A stretch of 64,000 nt of DNA, from assembly GCA_947632175.1 (NCBI GenBank), contig CANROC010000007.1, positions 62,001 through 126,000 on the forward strand, in the 5' to 3' direction. Under the pieces are notes generated by a model. The model had not been told where the DNA came from, made no database searches, and saw only the letters and a program-made list of their open reading frames with translations. A program made the position numbers and the translations under genes. The DNA is from an uncultured Oscillospiraceae bacterium (GTDB taxonomy: Bacteria > Bacillota > Clostridia > Oscillospirales > Oscillospiraceae). Below, in pieces: positions 41,569 through 51,082 of the stretch (within the stretch, counting starts at the first letter, position 1; each line of letters starts with the position of its first letter).

Positions 41569-42285
41569 TCAGTTCTTGATGCCCATCAGCAGCTCACGAC
41601 TGATCCAACCGTTCGACCACTGACCCAGTTGCTTCAGCATTTCCTCCACGCACTCCTTCACTTCAGGATGTGCGCTTGTGGTGCTGTTTCGCATCTGGTA
41701 TATATGCGCAAATTCAGCAAGATTCGCGTCAAAGATAAAGCTCGACGGAATCGACAGCATGTACAGCCCTCTCAGCACGTCCTGGTTGTCTTTGTATTCC
41801 TGTGCAACATAGCCGTTCGTCGTTTTGACATATGTCTTGCCATCCTTTTCAAAAGACTCAGGAACCTCGATGCCAAGATCTTTAAGCGCAACGTCCGTCG
41901 GAATGATTTTGCCTTTGTAGTAGGCTGACATTGCGCCTTCAGGGAACTTGCTTAGTCGTGTTGAGGCGCGAATGATGCGGTTGTCCATGCGTTTTGCGTG
42001 AGCATCCATATCATCCTGTCCGCCACGGTGAAGACCATAAACGCTGAACGACAGGTCGATGAACTTCAGCAGGGTAATATGCCTTGTACCCCACTTGAAG
42101 AGTGTCTTCAGTTCTTTCTCGAATTCTTCCGATGGATTCTGTACGAATTTTCCGTGACTCAACAGATTTTTAGCCACCAAAGTTCGTATCTCAAGCTCTT
42201 TATCATGGTCCGAATGCTGTTTGGACATTCGTAATGCCACAAGCGCATCGTCTAACCCGTCAATCTTGTGGAGTATGACTTGCAT
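41569..42285 (-). CDS. Divergent flavin-dependent thymidylate synthase (ThyX-like)
   Basis: 238 residues, ATG 42285. The order of elements resembles ThyX: HITLLKFIDLSFSVYGLHRGG, the region DAHAKRMDNRIIRASTRL in place of the usual RHRxxSxNxxSxRY, and the C-terminal MRNSTTSAHPEVKECVEEML. If active it would methylate dUMP, linking dUTPase to dTTP supply. The altered signature motif makes activity uncertain. Confidence 0.6.
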   Translation of the reverse strand: MQVILHKIDGLDDALVALRMSKQHSDHDKELEIRTLVAKNLLSHGKFVQNPSEEFEKELKTLFKWGTRHITLLKFIDLSFSVYGLHRGGQDDMDAHAKRMDNRIIRASTRLSKFPEGAMSAYYKGKIIPTDVALKDLGIEVPESFEKDGKTYVKTTNGYVAQEYKDNQDVLRGLYMLSIPSSFIFDANLAEFAHIYQMRNSTTSAHPEVKECVEEMLKQLGQWSNGWISRELLMGIKN

Positions 42286-42287
42286 TG

Positions 42288-43076
42288 TTAGCCCTCCTTG
42301 TATAGTTCTGGATGTTCTGAGTAGCAGAGATATGTGTTGCCAAGCTTTTTGTCTCTCAGAATTTCGTGGACTCCACTACCTTGCCTGAAACCAGCCTGGA
42401 ACACCACTGCCGGATTGTTCAGTAACCTCTCACCAGTCAGTAACCTCGCCGCCGCTTCTGCGCTCAGTCCATCTGGGAGCAGAGTTTTGAACGAGTCATA
42501 CTTGACAGGGGAGTACTGGTTCTTCTGATATACCACATCATGAATGGTGTCCGGGAATTCCGGAGAGGCCACGCGGTTAAGCACGACCTCTCCGACCTTC
42601 ATCCTCCATTCAAGAGGAATCCAACTTGACCCGGCTTCAGCATGGATGATTTTCGCGAGCAGGAACAGTTCATCAAAATGTACAACCGGAGACGTATCGC
42701 CGACGTCGTTTTGCGCCGATATACGCAACTGCTCAAGATACCTACCAGATTCCACGTTCCCTGTGGTGCAGCAGGCCACCATATCTTCAAGACAACTGCG
42801 AACCTGGATGAGTTCTATCTCCCGTTTCTGTCTCTCGGCCTCTTGCTCCATCGCTTCAAGCTCCGAAGCTGAAAATTCGTCAGATTTTGGAAGTTCAGGC
42901 TCCGGAACTTCGTGTTCAGGCACAGTTACGGGCATTTCGGGCGATTGACTGCAAGATTTTTGTGCAAAACACACAAGCAGGATGGCGACAGCGGCGATTA
43001 GTACGGCAAATTGCACAAAGAATTTGGCGATTTTTCGTGATGAAATTGTAGTTTCATTGCGACTGCTCTTGTTCAT
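42288..43076 (-). CDS. Membrane-anchored cell-wall hydrolase (SleB/Hydrolase_2 type)
   Basis: 262 residues, ATG 43076. An N-terminal membrane helix (about 19-40) with basic residues before it, a Pro/Glu-rich linker, a coiled coil (about 68-90), then the hydrolase domain: FLLAKIIHAEAGSSWIPLEWRMKVGEVVLNRV (the catalytic Glu in AEAG), FPDTIHDVVYQKNQYSPV and QAGFRQGSG. It probably cuts peptidoglycan outside the membrane. Its place in the replication operon, not the lysis cluster, is unusual. Confidence 0.8.
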   Translation of the reverse strand: MNKSSRNETTISSRKIAKFFVQFAVLIAAVAILLVCFAQKSCSQSPEMPVTVPEHEVPEPELPKSDEFSASELEAMEQEAERQKREIELIQVRSCLEDMVACCTTGNVESGRYLEQLRISAQNDVGDTSPVVHFDELFLLAKIIHAEAGSSWIPLEWRMKVGEVVLNRVASPEFPDTIHDVVYQKNQYSPVKYDSFKTLLPDGLSAEAAARLLTGERLLNNPAVVFQAGFRQGSGVHEILRDKKLGNTYLCYSEHPELYKEG

Positions 43077-43135
43077 AGAAAATCTCCTTTAATTGGTAAT
43101 TACTGGAAAACTTTTTCAGCTTCGCGTGACCTCAG

Positions 43136-43372
43136 TCACTCTGCGTCGGCTGCAGCTTTGGATAACATCTCCTGGAACTCTGGGTAGCAGGTCGTACAGA
43201 TGTCAGCGCAAAGAATGCGGTCGCCGACTACCTCATCATCTTTGATTGGGTCACGCTGTGTATCTGTGTATACCTCTCGCTTCTTGAGATAAGGCTTGTA
43301 CACACGAACTACGTACCCATCTCGCGGATGCTTGATTACCTCACCGCACATGTCGCAAACGATACACTTCAT
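43136..43372 (-). CDS. Small zinc-ribbon protein
   Basis: 78 residues, ATG 43372. CDMCGEVIKH and CADICTTCYPEF pairs form a zinc ribbon. The start overlaps the end of the polymerase gene by four bases. Function unknown; possibly a polymerase-associated factor by position. Confidence 0.65.
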   Translation of the reverse strand: MKCIVCDMCGEVIKHPRDGYVVRVYKPYLKKREVYTDTQRDPIKDDEVVGDRILCADICTTCYPEFQEMLSKAAADAE

Positions 43373-46300
43373 TTTCTTTTTGCCCCTTTCGGTTTGGCCG
43401 AAGCCAGAATTTTATATGACAGCAGTACGAAGTACTGTTTGTCACGTTGGTATCGCGTGCAGAATATTAGGTCACCCTTCTGCACTGGGTCTTTATCGTA
43501 AATGGGATTCTTCAGAGTAAACCTTGCTTCTTTGCCACTGCCAACAGACCTGGTGAAAATTGAGTAAGCCCACTGCGAGCCATCTCTCTTTGAATAGATC
43601 GGCTTGACTTCCGTAACGAGCAGCTTTGGCCTGTCCTCATCCTTGTAGGACACGTAACCTGCACCACCCATCAACTCTTGAAAGTTCGTAATCTTCTCCA
43701 AGTCATCCAGGTCTGGAATTCCGCAGGACTTCACATACTTTTCAATAGCATGCATCATCCCAACTGAGTCTTTAATCTTGCAATGCACAGCCGGCGAACC
43801 ACTCTTGGTGGTCATCACCAGGTACTGAGATATCACAGGCTCAAGTTCCGTACCGACAAATGATTTTCTGCTGATAGACTGCTTATTGAACGGAGCTATC
43901 GTGTAGAAATAGTCCGCTATCCTTAACAGCTCGCGCTGATTTCCGTACTCTGAGAAGTAGTCTATCTTGATTAGGGCAGTGACCTGGCCTGAATCGACAG
44001 CAGTTTTCTCTTTGATGTCCATCAGGACATCCATAAATGAACCGTGTTCAATCTTGCCAAGTTCGTACAACTGCTCAGCAGGTTTGACTCCAACGGATTT
44101 GACGGACGCAACCCCACGATAAATCATCCTTGTAGTTCTGTCGAAGAAGTAACCGCTTCTTGACTTGCGAAATTTCGGATTCTCAATCCGGATTCTGTAC
44201 CTCTGTGCCAGTTTGATTCCGCTGGCTATGTCATCGTCGTTCTTGGTGTTGTTCAGGAACGCCGTTGTATATTCAAGTGGGTAGTAGTATCGGTAAAATG
44301 CACAAAAATAGCTTAGAAGACTGTACGCAATGGCGTGATTTTGGCCAAATTGATAAGAAGCACTGTCTTCTATAATCTTCAAGAACTCTTTTGCTTCTCG
44401 CTCAGCATCCTGTCTAGGCTTCGGAGACTTGGCGCAGTACCCGTTAAGGATTAATGGCAAAGCCTTATCAATCTTCGCCCTATCCTTCTTGCCTATGGCG
44501 CGCCGAACCGAGTCACTTGCACTTCCTGACATTCCGCATATCTGTTGAAGGAACTTAATCGTGTCCTCCTGATAGATTAGATAACCCATATTGTCTTTCA
44601 ATAGGTCATCAATCATCTCGGATGGATTTTTGTGTGGCTTTCTAGCTATCAGTTCATTCCTGTAAGACTGCCCTGACGGCCTAATTGCAGCTGTGAGCAT
44701 CGTGACTTCAAAGATATTGCGCGGTCTGAACTTTTTGAAGCATTCTTTACTGTACGAAGATTCAAACTGGAAGATAGAGGTTTGGTCTTCATCTACGTCG
44801 TCCCAAACCATATCGTCGTCCCAGTTAATCTCGTTCGTTTTTGGATACTGTTTCCCTATATATTGACAGGTATCACGAATTACCTGGACTGTTTTCAATG
44901 CGAGGAGGTCATACTTGATTAACCCAACCGCATGCGCTTCACCCATGTCGAGAAGGAGACAACGCTCTCCGTCTTTCCAGAAGACTCCGTACAGATCGTC
45001 AAGACAGATAGGACTGATGACCATTCCGGCAGGGTGGACCGACTGTGAAGTCTTGCATCCTACAAGGCCATCAAAGTAGTAGAACAGCTCAGGCCATTTT
45101 GCCTTTGCTGACTCAGCGTCCTTGGCGAACTCTGTTTTGATTTTCTCAACATTGGTTAGCGCATATCTCTTGTCCTCGCTCTGCTTAAACAAAGCTTTGG
45201 CAACCATCTCAATTACTGATTTGTCTTGCAAAGTTCCGTATGCAGCAACCCTCGCTGTATTCTGCTTTCCGAATCTCTCTTCGATGTGAGCAAAAATTTG
45301 CGGTCTATCTGTATCCACCACGTCGACGTCGATATCGCCAGGCTCAACTCTGTCCTCGTTCGCAAATCTCGAAAACACCGTATGCCATTGCTCTGGGTTC
45401 AAGTCAATGATGTCTGTTACATACGCCGCTCTCGAACCTCCAACCGAACCACGCGCAGTACCGATTGCCATCCCCTGGCTCTTACACCACATGATGATGT
45501 CTGACATGGAAAGCATGAAGCCTCCCATGCCGATCTTATGAAAGACTCGAAGCTCTTCTGTGATCGCTTCTCTGAACGCATTTTCCTGGCTTCGTGGGAT
45601 AATCCCAGCCTCCAGTTTTTCGTCCAGCATTCGCCAGCATCTTTCTCCGAACAACCGTTCGTCCTCTTCTGGAGAACCATTCAGTATCGGATACTTGAAC
45701 GTTTTGTCCAATTCAAATGGCTCACACATCTCTTCAACCAACAACGTGTTCTCAATAGCCTTTCTGTGCTCCTCTTCTGGGAAGCTTTGGTCTTGCGTAC
45801 GAAAAGCCTGGAACAACTCGTCGCCATTCATATATGTAAGGTTGAAGCTGTCTTCATCGCCGTACGACTTGTCCTTTGCGAGCATAAATATCTTTCTGCA
45901 CTCCGCCTTATATTGAGAAGAGTTGTGTGTATCAGTTCCTGCAATCAGTGGGATCCTTCGCTCTCTGCTGTATTCCAGCAGCTTCCTGTTGAACTCACGC
46001 TGAGCATCGCAGTCGTGCGGCTGGATTTCCAGGAATGTGTAAGCGTTAAGCAGTCGATCGAACCACGGATTTTCCGGACTCAACTTCGCAAGCGGACTAG
46101 CTAGGCACGCGCTCGTCTTGATGACGTTATCAGAAAGTTGCAGGAACTCCTCAAACGATATCCGATTGGTGTAGTAGAAGTGGTCCTCATTTGTTGAAAG
46201 CTCCATCAACCTGTTGATTTCCTTGACTCCTTCAAGATTTCGTGCAAGCAGTACCGTGTGGTAGTTGTCACGAATTTTCGGATACAAGTTCTCAGTCAGG

Positions 46301-46503
46301 TAAATCTCAACTCCGTGGATGTACTTCAGCCCTATTGAATCACAGTAGATTTTCTTACTAACCCAACCTCGTGGCAGACCATGCTCTGTAAATGCAATCG
46401 CAGTCCCTCCGTCTCGCTTCACCATGTCACAATAGGTCTGCGGATTCGTGCATGAGTCTAACAACGAGTAATCGCTATGAAGATGGTAGAGCAGATACTT
46501 CAC
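43369..46503 (-). CDS. dnaE: DNA polymerase III alpha subunit (DnaE-type)
   Basis: 1044 residues from GTG 46503, which overlaps the primase stop (GTGA) and follows GGAGGTGG at eight bases. The N-terminal PHP domain shows LLYHLHSDYSLLDS and AFTEHGLPRG; the polymerase domain shows the catalytic PGDIDVDVVDTDR and an FQFESSYSKECF stretch; then helix-hairpin-helix and OB-type C-terminal regions (LKNPIYDKDPVQKGD). It is slightly shorter than host DnaE (about 1100-1160). It is the phage's own replicative polymerase, encoded next to primase and helicase. Confidence 0.95.
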   Translation of the reverse strand: MKYLLYHLHSDYSLLDSCTNPQTYCDMVKRDGGTAIAFTEHGLPRGWVSKKIYCDSIGLKYIHGVEIYLTENLYPKIRDNYHTVLLARNLEGVKEINRLMELSTNEDHFYYTNRISFEEFLQLSDNVIKTSACLASPLAKLSPENPWFDRLLNAYTFLEIQPHDCDAQREFNRKLLEYSRERRIPLIAGTDTHNSSQYKAECRKIFMLAKDKSYGDEDSFNLTYMNGDELFQAFRTQDQSFPEEEHRKAIENTLLVEEMCEPFELDKTFKYPILNGSPEEDERLFGERCWRMLDEKLEAGIIPRSQENAFREAITEELRVFHKIGMGGFMLSMSDIIMWCKSQGMAIGTARGSVGGSRAAYVTDIIDLNPEQWHTVFSRFANEDRVEPGDIDVDVVDTDRPQIFAHIEERFGKQNTARVAAYGTLQDKSVIEMVAKALFKQSEDKRYALTNVEKIKTEFAKDAESAKAKWPELFYYFDGLVGCKTSQSVHPAGMVISPICLDDLYGVFWKDGERCLLLDMGEAHAVGLIKYDLLALKTVQVIRDTCQYIGKQYPKTNEINWDDDMVWDDVDEDQTSIFQFESSYSKECFKKFRPRNIFEVTMLTAAIRPSGQSYRNELIARKPHKNPSEMIDDLLKDNMGYLIYQEDTIKFLQQICGMSGSASDSVRRAIGKKDRAKIDKALPLILNGYCAKSPKPRQDAEREAKEFLKIIEDSASYQFGQNHAIAYSLLSYFCAFYRYYYPLEYTTAFLNNTKNDDDIASGIKLAQRYRIRIENPKFRKSRSGYFFDRTTRMIYRGVASVKSVGVKPAEQLYELGKIEHGSFMDVLMDIKEKTAVDSGQVTALIKIDYFSEYGNQRELLRIADYFYTIAPFNKQSISRKSFVGTELEPVISQYLVMTTKSGSPAVHCKIKDSVGMMHAIEKYVKSCGIPDLDDLEKITNFQELMGGAGYVSYKDEDRPKLLVTEVKPIYSKRDGSQWAYSIFTRSVGSGKEARFTLKNPIYDKDPVQKGDLIFCTRYQRDKQYFVLLSYKILASAKPKGAKRK

Positions 46504-47486
46504 AGCCGCCACCTCCGTTGGTACAGTACTTTCCAAGTCACTGGACCTGCGTCCACTGGACTCATTTTGCGGTCTAACAAACCGCCCGTGTCGCAGATGT
46601 ACTCTACAGGCACGTAGTGTTTTAATAACCTAATTTGAGAATCCTCTTTGATGTCGACGTCCTTATCCAGCGCAAAAACCACACGGCATCCGAGCTTAAT
46701 CAGGATTTTGACCTGCGCTCTATTGAGATGACTCGTCAGGATTGCCCCTGTATTCCGAACTCCCATCGAGTCAGCTATCATCACGGACTTCGCACCCTCA
46801 AACAAGATGATTTCGCCTTGCTCGAGATAGCTGTCGTGGTTGTCGGAGAACGCATATATCGTTGTGAGTGCCCCAAATTTCTGGTAGTAGGTGTACTTCC
46901 TCAAATTCTTCTTCTTGAAGTCCGGGTCCAAAGTTCGTCCGGAAACATTGATGATCTTCCCGTCGATATCCCGGATGGGGAAGACCAGTCTGTTCTGAAT
47001 GCCGTCGTACCGAACCTGAAACCGCTCCATAGACTCGTCTGTAATACCCTCGTTTCGCCAGATATCCGCACGTGACCCCGCAATTTCGTACATATCCATG
47101 TAGTTGTCAGGCAATGGTTTTGCCGTACAAACTTTTTCGGTTTTCTTTTGTGCGAATTTTCGTGCGACTCTGCATGCCACGATTCTCTGCAGACATGGGT
47201 GGTCTCCGGTTGTTTGTCCGTTTGCGTACTCGCGTGCTATATCAATCGCTGTACCAATACTGCAATGATCGTGAGCCTGGATAAACGAGATTACATTGCC
47301 TGACTTTCCACTAGAGAAGTCATAGAATGTTGTCCTGTCACTATCGATATGGAAACTCGGAGTAACTTCAGAGGTAAGGGGTGACAGCGCCCAGTACTCA
47401 CCGTTTCGCTCCTCAACATCTGTGTACTGTGAAACATAATCAACCAGATCTACTATGCTCAGGATTTCTTCAATAGTGAGTTCCAC
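46500..47486 (-). CDS. dnaG: DNA primase (DnaG-type) with degenerate zinc-binding domain
   Basis: 328 residues, ATG 47486. The N-terminal region aligns with the CHC2 domain (SPLTSEVTPSFHIDSDRTTFYDFSSGKSGNVISFI), but the zinc-binding Cys/His residues are missing. The TOPRIM region has EGAKSVMIADSMG (the catalytic Glu) and VVFALDKDVD. It makes RNA primers and lies between helicase and polymerase genes. The missing zinc ligands suggest altered template recognition. Confidence 0.88.
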   Translation of the reverse strand: MELTIEEILSIVDLVDYVSQYTDVEERNGEYWALSPLTSEVTPSFHIDSDRTTFYDFSSGKSGNVISFIQAHDHCSIGTAIDIAREYANGQTTGDHPCLQRIVACRVARKFAQKKTEKVCTAKPLPDNYMDMYEIAGSRADIWRNEGITDESMERFQVRYDGIQNRLVFPIRDIDGKIINVSGRTLDPDFKKKNLRKYTYYQKFGALTTIYAFSDNHDSYLEQGEIILFEGAKSVMIADSMGVRNTGAILTSHLNRAQVKILIKLGCRVVFALDKDVDIKEDSQIRLLKHYVPVEYICDTGGLLDRKMSPVDAGPVTWKVLYQRRWRL

Positions 47487-47504
47487 ACTGCCACCCCTCT
47501 CGGT

Positions 47505-49867
47505 TTAATAAGGTTCTTCTACCTCGTGCTGACGGGCCTCTTCATAGCTGATGAGGTCTCCGTTGAACTCTATATCGATGTACTCGCCGTCCGTCATTTG
47601 CATCCCGTTTCTATTGAATGGGATTGTGAGCTTCTTGTTCCCACACTGTGGTCCGTCCTTAGCTATCTCATCTTGTGTCTTTGGCTGAATCATTATGATT
47701 GTCGACGCATTCCTGGCAATCTTCGCTGAGTCCGCAAGCTTGCCATTGATAGTAGCTTGAGCTGCAGCTAAGCCCGCCACATTCATGCTCCCACAGATTC
47801 TGTTCTTAATTGTCACTTGTGTTCGGTGCCGCATCTGCATTGTTTCTTTTCTTTCTGAATGGTTTTGCAACCGCTTCTTCAAGTGTGAGGTGCTGATATT
47901 TTATTCTTGAAAATAACGCCTTGTAATCTATCCCAAGAATATCAGCCCACTCTTTAAGTCTCTTAACTTCCCCGTTGTACTCTGCATAGAATGTGTTTTG
48001 TTTGTTATTTGCTTGTTCCTTCATTGGTATCCACTTACAATTGGATGGAGTATACCCTTTATTTACATCTATTCTTTCGAGGGTCAAAGTTTCAGCATAA
48101 CCATTACTCATGGCCCACTCTTTAAACTTAAAGTAACCATTTATGCCGTCATCCCATTCAGGGCATACTTTTATCCCTCTTCCTCCATATAAATAATAAG
48201 CTGGTGATGTTTCATTGTTACATCTATACAGCATTAGATACCAGATATTATGTATACGCTCTCTGCTATCACCGTATTTTGCCTGCGGTGGATGTTCTTT
48301 CATATATTCCGATATACGTTCCCTTCGCAGACATCCACATGATCTTGTCGGTTTTGTTTTTGCCAACAGCCCATCCTCTCTTACAATAACCATGTTCCCA
48401 CAATCGCACAAGCAATTCCAGTACTTTCTATGATGAGCCTCTGACGCTTCCGTTACCTTCTCAAAATTCCTATCAATGACAACAAGCCTTCCGAATCTTT
48501 GCCCAGTCAAGTCTCTTTCCGTTTTCGAGTCCATTTCAGCACCTCCTTTCTAAAAAATAGCAACACCTGCATTACGCCTCATGCTTTCACATGAGATCAG
48601 ACTATATCTTCGTCTTTCGACGTTATCACCACTTCGTACGTGTGCAGTCACGCACTACTCCTCGTCAGGATAGTCGTTGAACCTTCCTCTATTCAAGGAT
48701 TGGCTGCTGATTGCCCATTGTTCATACAGGCCATTTTTAACGTTCACGTACGTCTCTGTTTCAAAACCGCGTTGTAGTTGACCTGTCTTTAGGGTGTTCC
48801 AGCAATTCGATGATTTTCCACGGCTAAGCCGCTTCGGGACGCAATCCATCCACAAATTCACCAAGTTCTTGGTATGACGCAAACGCATCCGTCGATCCGT
48901 TGCCTTTAATGTAATCCACAATAAGCACATCGCACCCCATCGTGTGATACACTTTCTTGAAAATGGTATATACACTCTGTGAATCCATGATTGGCATGTA
49001 GATATGAGTAAACGACTGACGCTTCAACCATGTTATCCAGCTTTTGATGATTGATTCCTCAGACTGTGTATATGCTCCATCTCTAATCTTCCTAAACTCA
49101 ATCCTTGAAAGGTGAGCAATCAATCTACACGTGAACATACGTGTATTCAACTCACTGTCGAGATAGACAACTTTCTTGCCCTTCTTCAATAAGTCAACAG
49201 CGCAGTTCAAAAGCATCATGCTCTTTCCTTCCTTAGCTCCTGCCCCAAAAACTATTAACTCTCCTGGTTCGATATTTACATATTCATTCAGCGTTGGGAA
49301 CTTGAATGGTATGCTACCATAATTACCGCTCTGCCTTGCAACGATATCAGCCCACACATCATCAATGACATCCTTGAACTGAGGTATATCATTCTTCATC
49401 GAATACCCCATAAGAACCTCATCGATTTGTCTGTAAACGTTCTGCTCGATGTCTTCCTGTCCTTCTCTTAAGCACATGTCCTCGCACACCTTAAGCTTCT
49501 TGAACAAGTCACGCTTCAATGCGCTGTCCAAAACTGCGTTGACCGACATCATGTACCCTTCCAAGTCATGTCTTGCCAGCAGATCAGCCATCTCAACGAA
49601 CTCTTTGATTTGGTCCAAGTTGACCACATCTGAGTACATCTTCAGCGTCTCGTCCTGCTTAAGTCTGGTACTAATATTGAAAGCATCAATCTGCATGATG
49701 TTGTCATGCGCAAGCGCGGATATTGCCGCGTAAATCGCAGCATTCTGTTTATCCGAAAAATGTTTCGGACTCAGATGCTCCGAGTTAAACGCGAACTCCG
49801 GGTGGTAAACCAGAGTGTTTACCACTCCGGCCTCCGCTTGTATATTGCTTATTTCCTGTTGTGCCAT
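47505..49867 (-). CDS. dnaB: Replicative DNA helicase DnaB, split by a group I intron
   Basis: Exons 48839-49867 and 47505-47804 join to 442 residues. ATG 49867 follows GGAGGG. The N-terminal helicase domain (EAGVVNTLVYHPEFAFN, residues 8-110) is followed by the RecA-like core: Walker A FGAGAKEGKSMML, Walker B DVLIVDYIKG, then the intron, then ICGSMNVAGLAAAQAT and the arginine-finger region SAKIARNAST. It unwinds the replication fork. Reading through the junction without splicing stops after five codons and loses motif H4. The exon 1 end is placed by alignment with DnaB length; its P1 pairing was not found. Confidence 0.9.
47805..48838 (-). ncRNA. Group I intron in dnaB carrying an HNH endonuclease gene
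   Basis: About 1034 bases. Core elements GGCAATCAGCAGCC, GGAAGGTTCAACGACTATC and AAGATATAGTC (about 48600-48720) lie upstream of the endonuclease ORF. The 3' end is G directly after the ORF stop. The 5' end is approximate. Confidence 0.85.
47806..48534 (-). CDS. HNH homing endonuclease in the dnaB intron
   Basis: 242 residues, ATG 48534 after AAAGGAGG. RDLTGQRFGRLVVIDR, the zinc-type WNCLCDCG...SCGCLRRER, then IHNIWYLMLYRCNNETSPAYYLYGGRGIKVC and LERIDVNKGYTPSNCKWI match a phage HNH family frequent in introns; a C-terminal module (LKEWADILGIDYKALFSRI) looks like a DNA-binding helix-turn-helix. Its TAA ends one base before the 3' splice site. Confidence 0.88.
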   Translation of the reverse strand: MDSKTERDLTGQRFGRLVVIDRNFEKVTEASEAHHRKYWNCLCDCGNMVIVREDGLLAKTKPTRSCGCLRRERISEYMKEHPPQAKYGDSRERIHNIWYLMLYRCNNETSPAYYLYGGRGIKVCPEWDDGINGYFKFKEWAMSNGYAETLTLERIDVNKGYTPSNCKWIPMKEQANNKQNTFYAEYNGEVKRLKEWADILGIDYKALFSRIKYQHLTLEEAVAKPFRKKRNNADAAPNTSDN

Positions 49868-49878
49868 CCACAACCCTC

Positions 49879-50658
49879 CTAGGCGTTCAACCAAAAATCA
49901 CAGTAGTCGTGTCTGTCACATAAGTATCTACAAAAGAAGTAGTCGGTTTCGGGATAGAAGCTTGTCGTCTTAGCGATTTCGTCCACCTTGTCTTTGACCC
50001 ACTGCTTTGTCTCCTCAAAAGTTTCCTGCACGAAAGGCTCCTCAATGAACCCTCCTTTTCTGAAACAGTTGAAACACAGTTTATCAGGAAGTTTGCCGTA
50101 CTTTTCTTCGACAGGAATTGCGTAGATGTACAACTGCTTGAGCTTTTTATCCAGCAACTCATCTGTCTTCGTCGGCTTCTTTCGCTTTGAACGCGGCTTC
50201 ATTTCGGACGATTTGTGGTCAACCACCATCAGCTCTCCGTTCTCATTCTCAAGAACCAGATCGATGATACCTGTCATTTTGATGTCTCCGATGTTGAAAT
50301 TGTGTGAACCCTCAACCTCCAAAATATTTCCTTTCGGAAACTCCATGTTCTTCAGGTACGAAAGTCCAGCATCGAAGTACGTCGTAATCAAACTTGGAAG
50401 ACCACGAGTCTCTGAAACCATGCTGTAATCCTTCACGAATTTTGACTGCAGTTCCTCTTTTGTGTACTCGCCTTTGAGGTAACTGGCAATCAATTCATGC
50501 ATCGTCTTGCCATATGTTGAAAAGAAGAGATGCTCGTTTTTCACACCAGGATACAGGATGTACTTCAAATACCACTGATACTTGCAGTCGTCATACGCTG
50601 TAAGCCTGGTGTGACTCCAAGTCATATCTCTTATCAACGGTTCATAGTTAACACTCAC
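49879..50658 (-). CDS. PD-(D/E)XK nuclease, Cas4/RecB-like
   Basis: 259 residues, ATG 50658. An N-terminal WSHTRLTAYDDCKYQWYLKYI with one Cys, the nuclease core GIIDLVLENENGELMVVDHKSS (D-x(n)-D-x-K), the Q-x-x-x-Y motif KLKQLYIYAI and a C-terminal cysteine cluster CRYLCDRHDYC. One N-terminal and three C-terminal Cys is the iron-sulfur arrangement of Cas4/AddB-type exonucleases. It likely resects DNA ends to feed the ERF annealing protein two genes upstream. Confidence 0.87.
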   Translation of the reverse strand: MSVNYEPLIRDMTWSHTRLTAYDDCKYQWYLKYILYPGVKNEHLFFSTYGKTMHELIASYLKGEYTKEELQSKFVKDYSMVSETRGLPSLITTYFDAGLSYLKNMEFPKGNILEVEGSHNFNIGDIKMTGIIDLVLENENGELMVVDHKSSEMKPRSKRKKPTKTDELLDKKLKQLYIYAIPVEEKYGKLPDKLCFNCFRKGGFIEEPFVQETFEETKQWVKDKVDEIAKTTSFYPETDYFFCRYLCDRHDYCDFWLNA

Positions 50659-50664
50659 GGGGCA

Positions 50665-51081
50665 TCAGAACGGCATATCATTGTCGTCCGTCTCAAGCTC
50701 TGACAACTCGTCAGGGGAGGCGTAGTTGTTCCTGCGACCGCCGCCGCTGTTTCGCTGCCCTCCTCCTGGCTTCTTCTGTCCAGCCTTGCTGTCATTGACA
50801 GCCTCAAAGTTGTACATTTTGAAGTCTGTGTACTGGGTGTTCGTCTCCTTCACATATCTCGTGGAAACATCAATGTCGCCGATCTTGATACGGTCTCCCG
50901 TCTCGAGCTTCGCCGCCTGCGCAGCTACATCTCCGAGACAGGATACGAAACCACTGAAGTCAGTGTCGTACTCGCCAGTATCCCTGTTCTTCTTTGAGAC
51001 TGAAATTCTCAGAGACGTTACCTTCGGCGACTTGACTCTGACTTCCCAAACCTTTGCGTAAGCTCCTGTTCTGAAACCCAT
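50665..51081 (-). CDS. ssb: Single-stranded DNA-binding-like protein
   Basis: 138 residues. ATG 51081 follows AAGGAGG. An OB-fold-like N-terminal part (about 1-95), a Gly/Arg/Asn-rich linker (QKKPGGGQRNSGGGRRNN) and the acidic tip ETDDNDMPF, which resembles the SSB DDDIPF tail. It would coat single strands and recruit partners. It lies between the nuclease and the ERF gene. Confidence 0.75.
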   Translation of the reverse strand: MGFRTGAYAKVWEVRVKSPKVTSLRISVSKKNRDTGEYDTDFSGFVSCLGDVAAQAAKLETGDRIKIGDIDVSTRYVKETNTQYTDFKMYNFEAVNDSKAGQKKPGGGQRNSGGGRRNNYASPDELSELETDDNDMPF

Positions 51082-51082
51082 G

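Noticed and set aside
48655-48975. ORF spanning the end of dnaB exon 1 and the intron start
   Set aside because: It is a frame shadow across the helicase exon and intron core, with no protein-like features.
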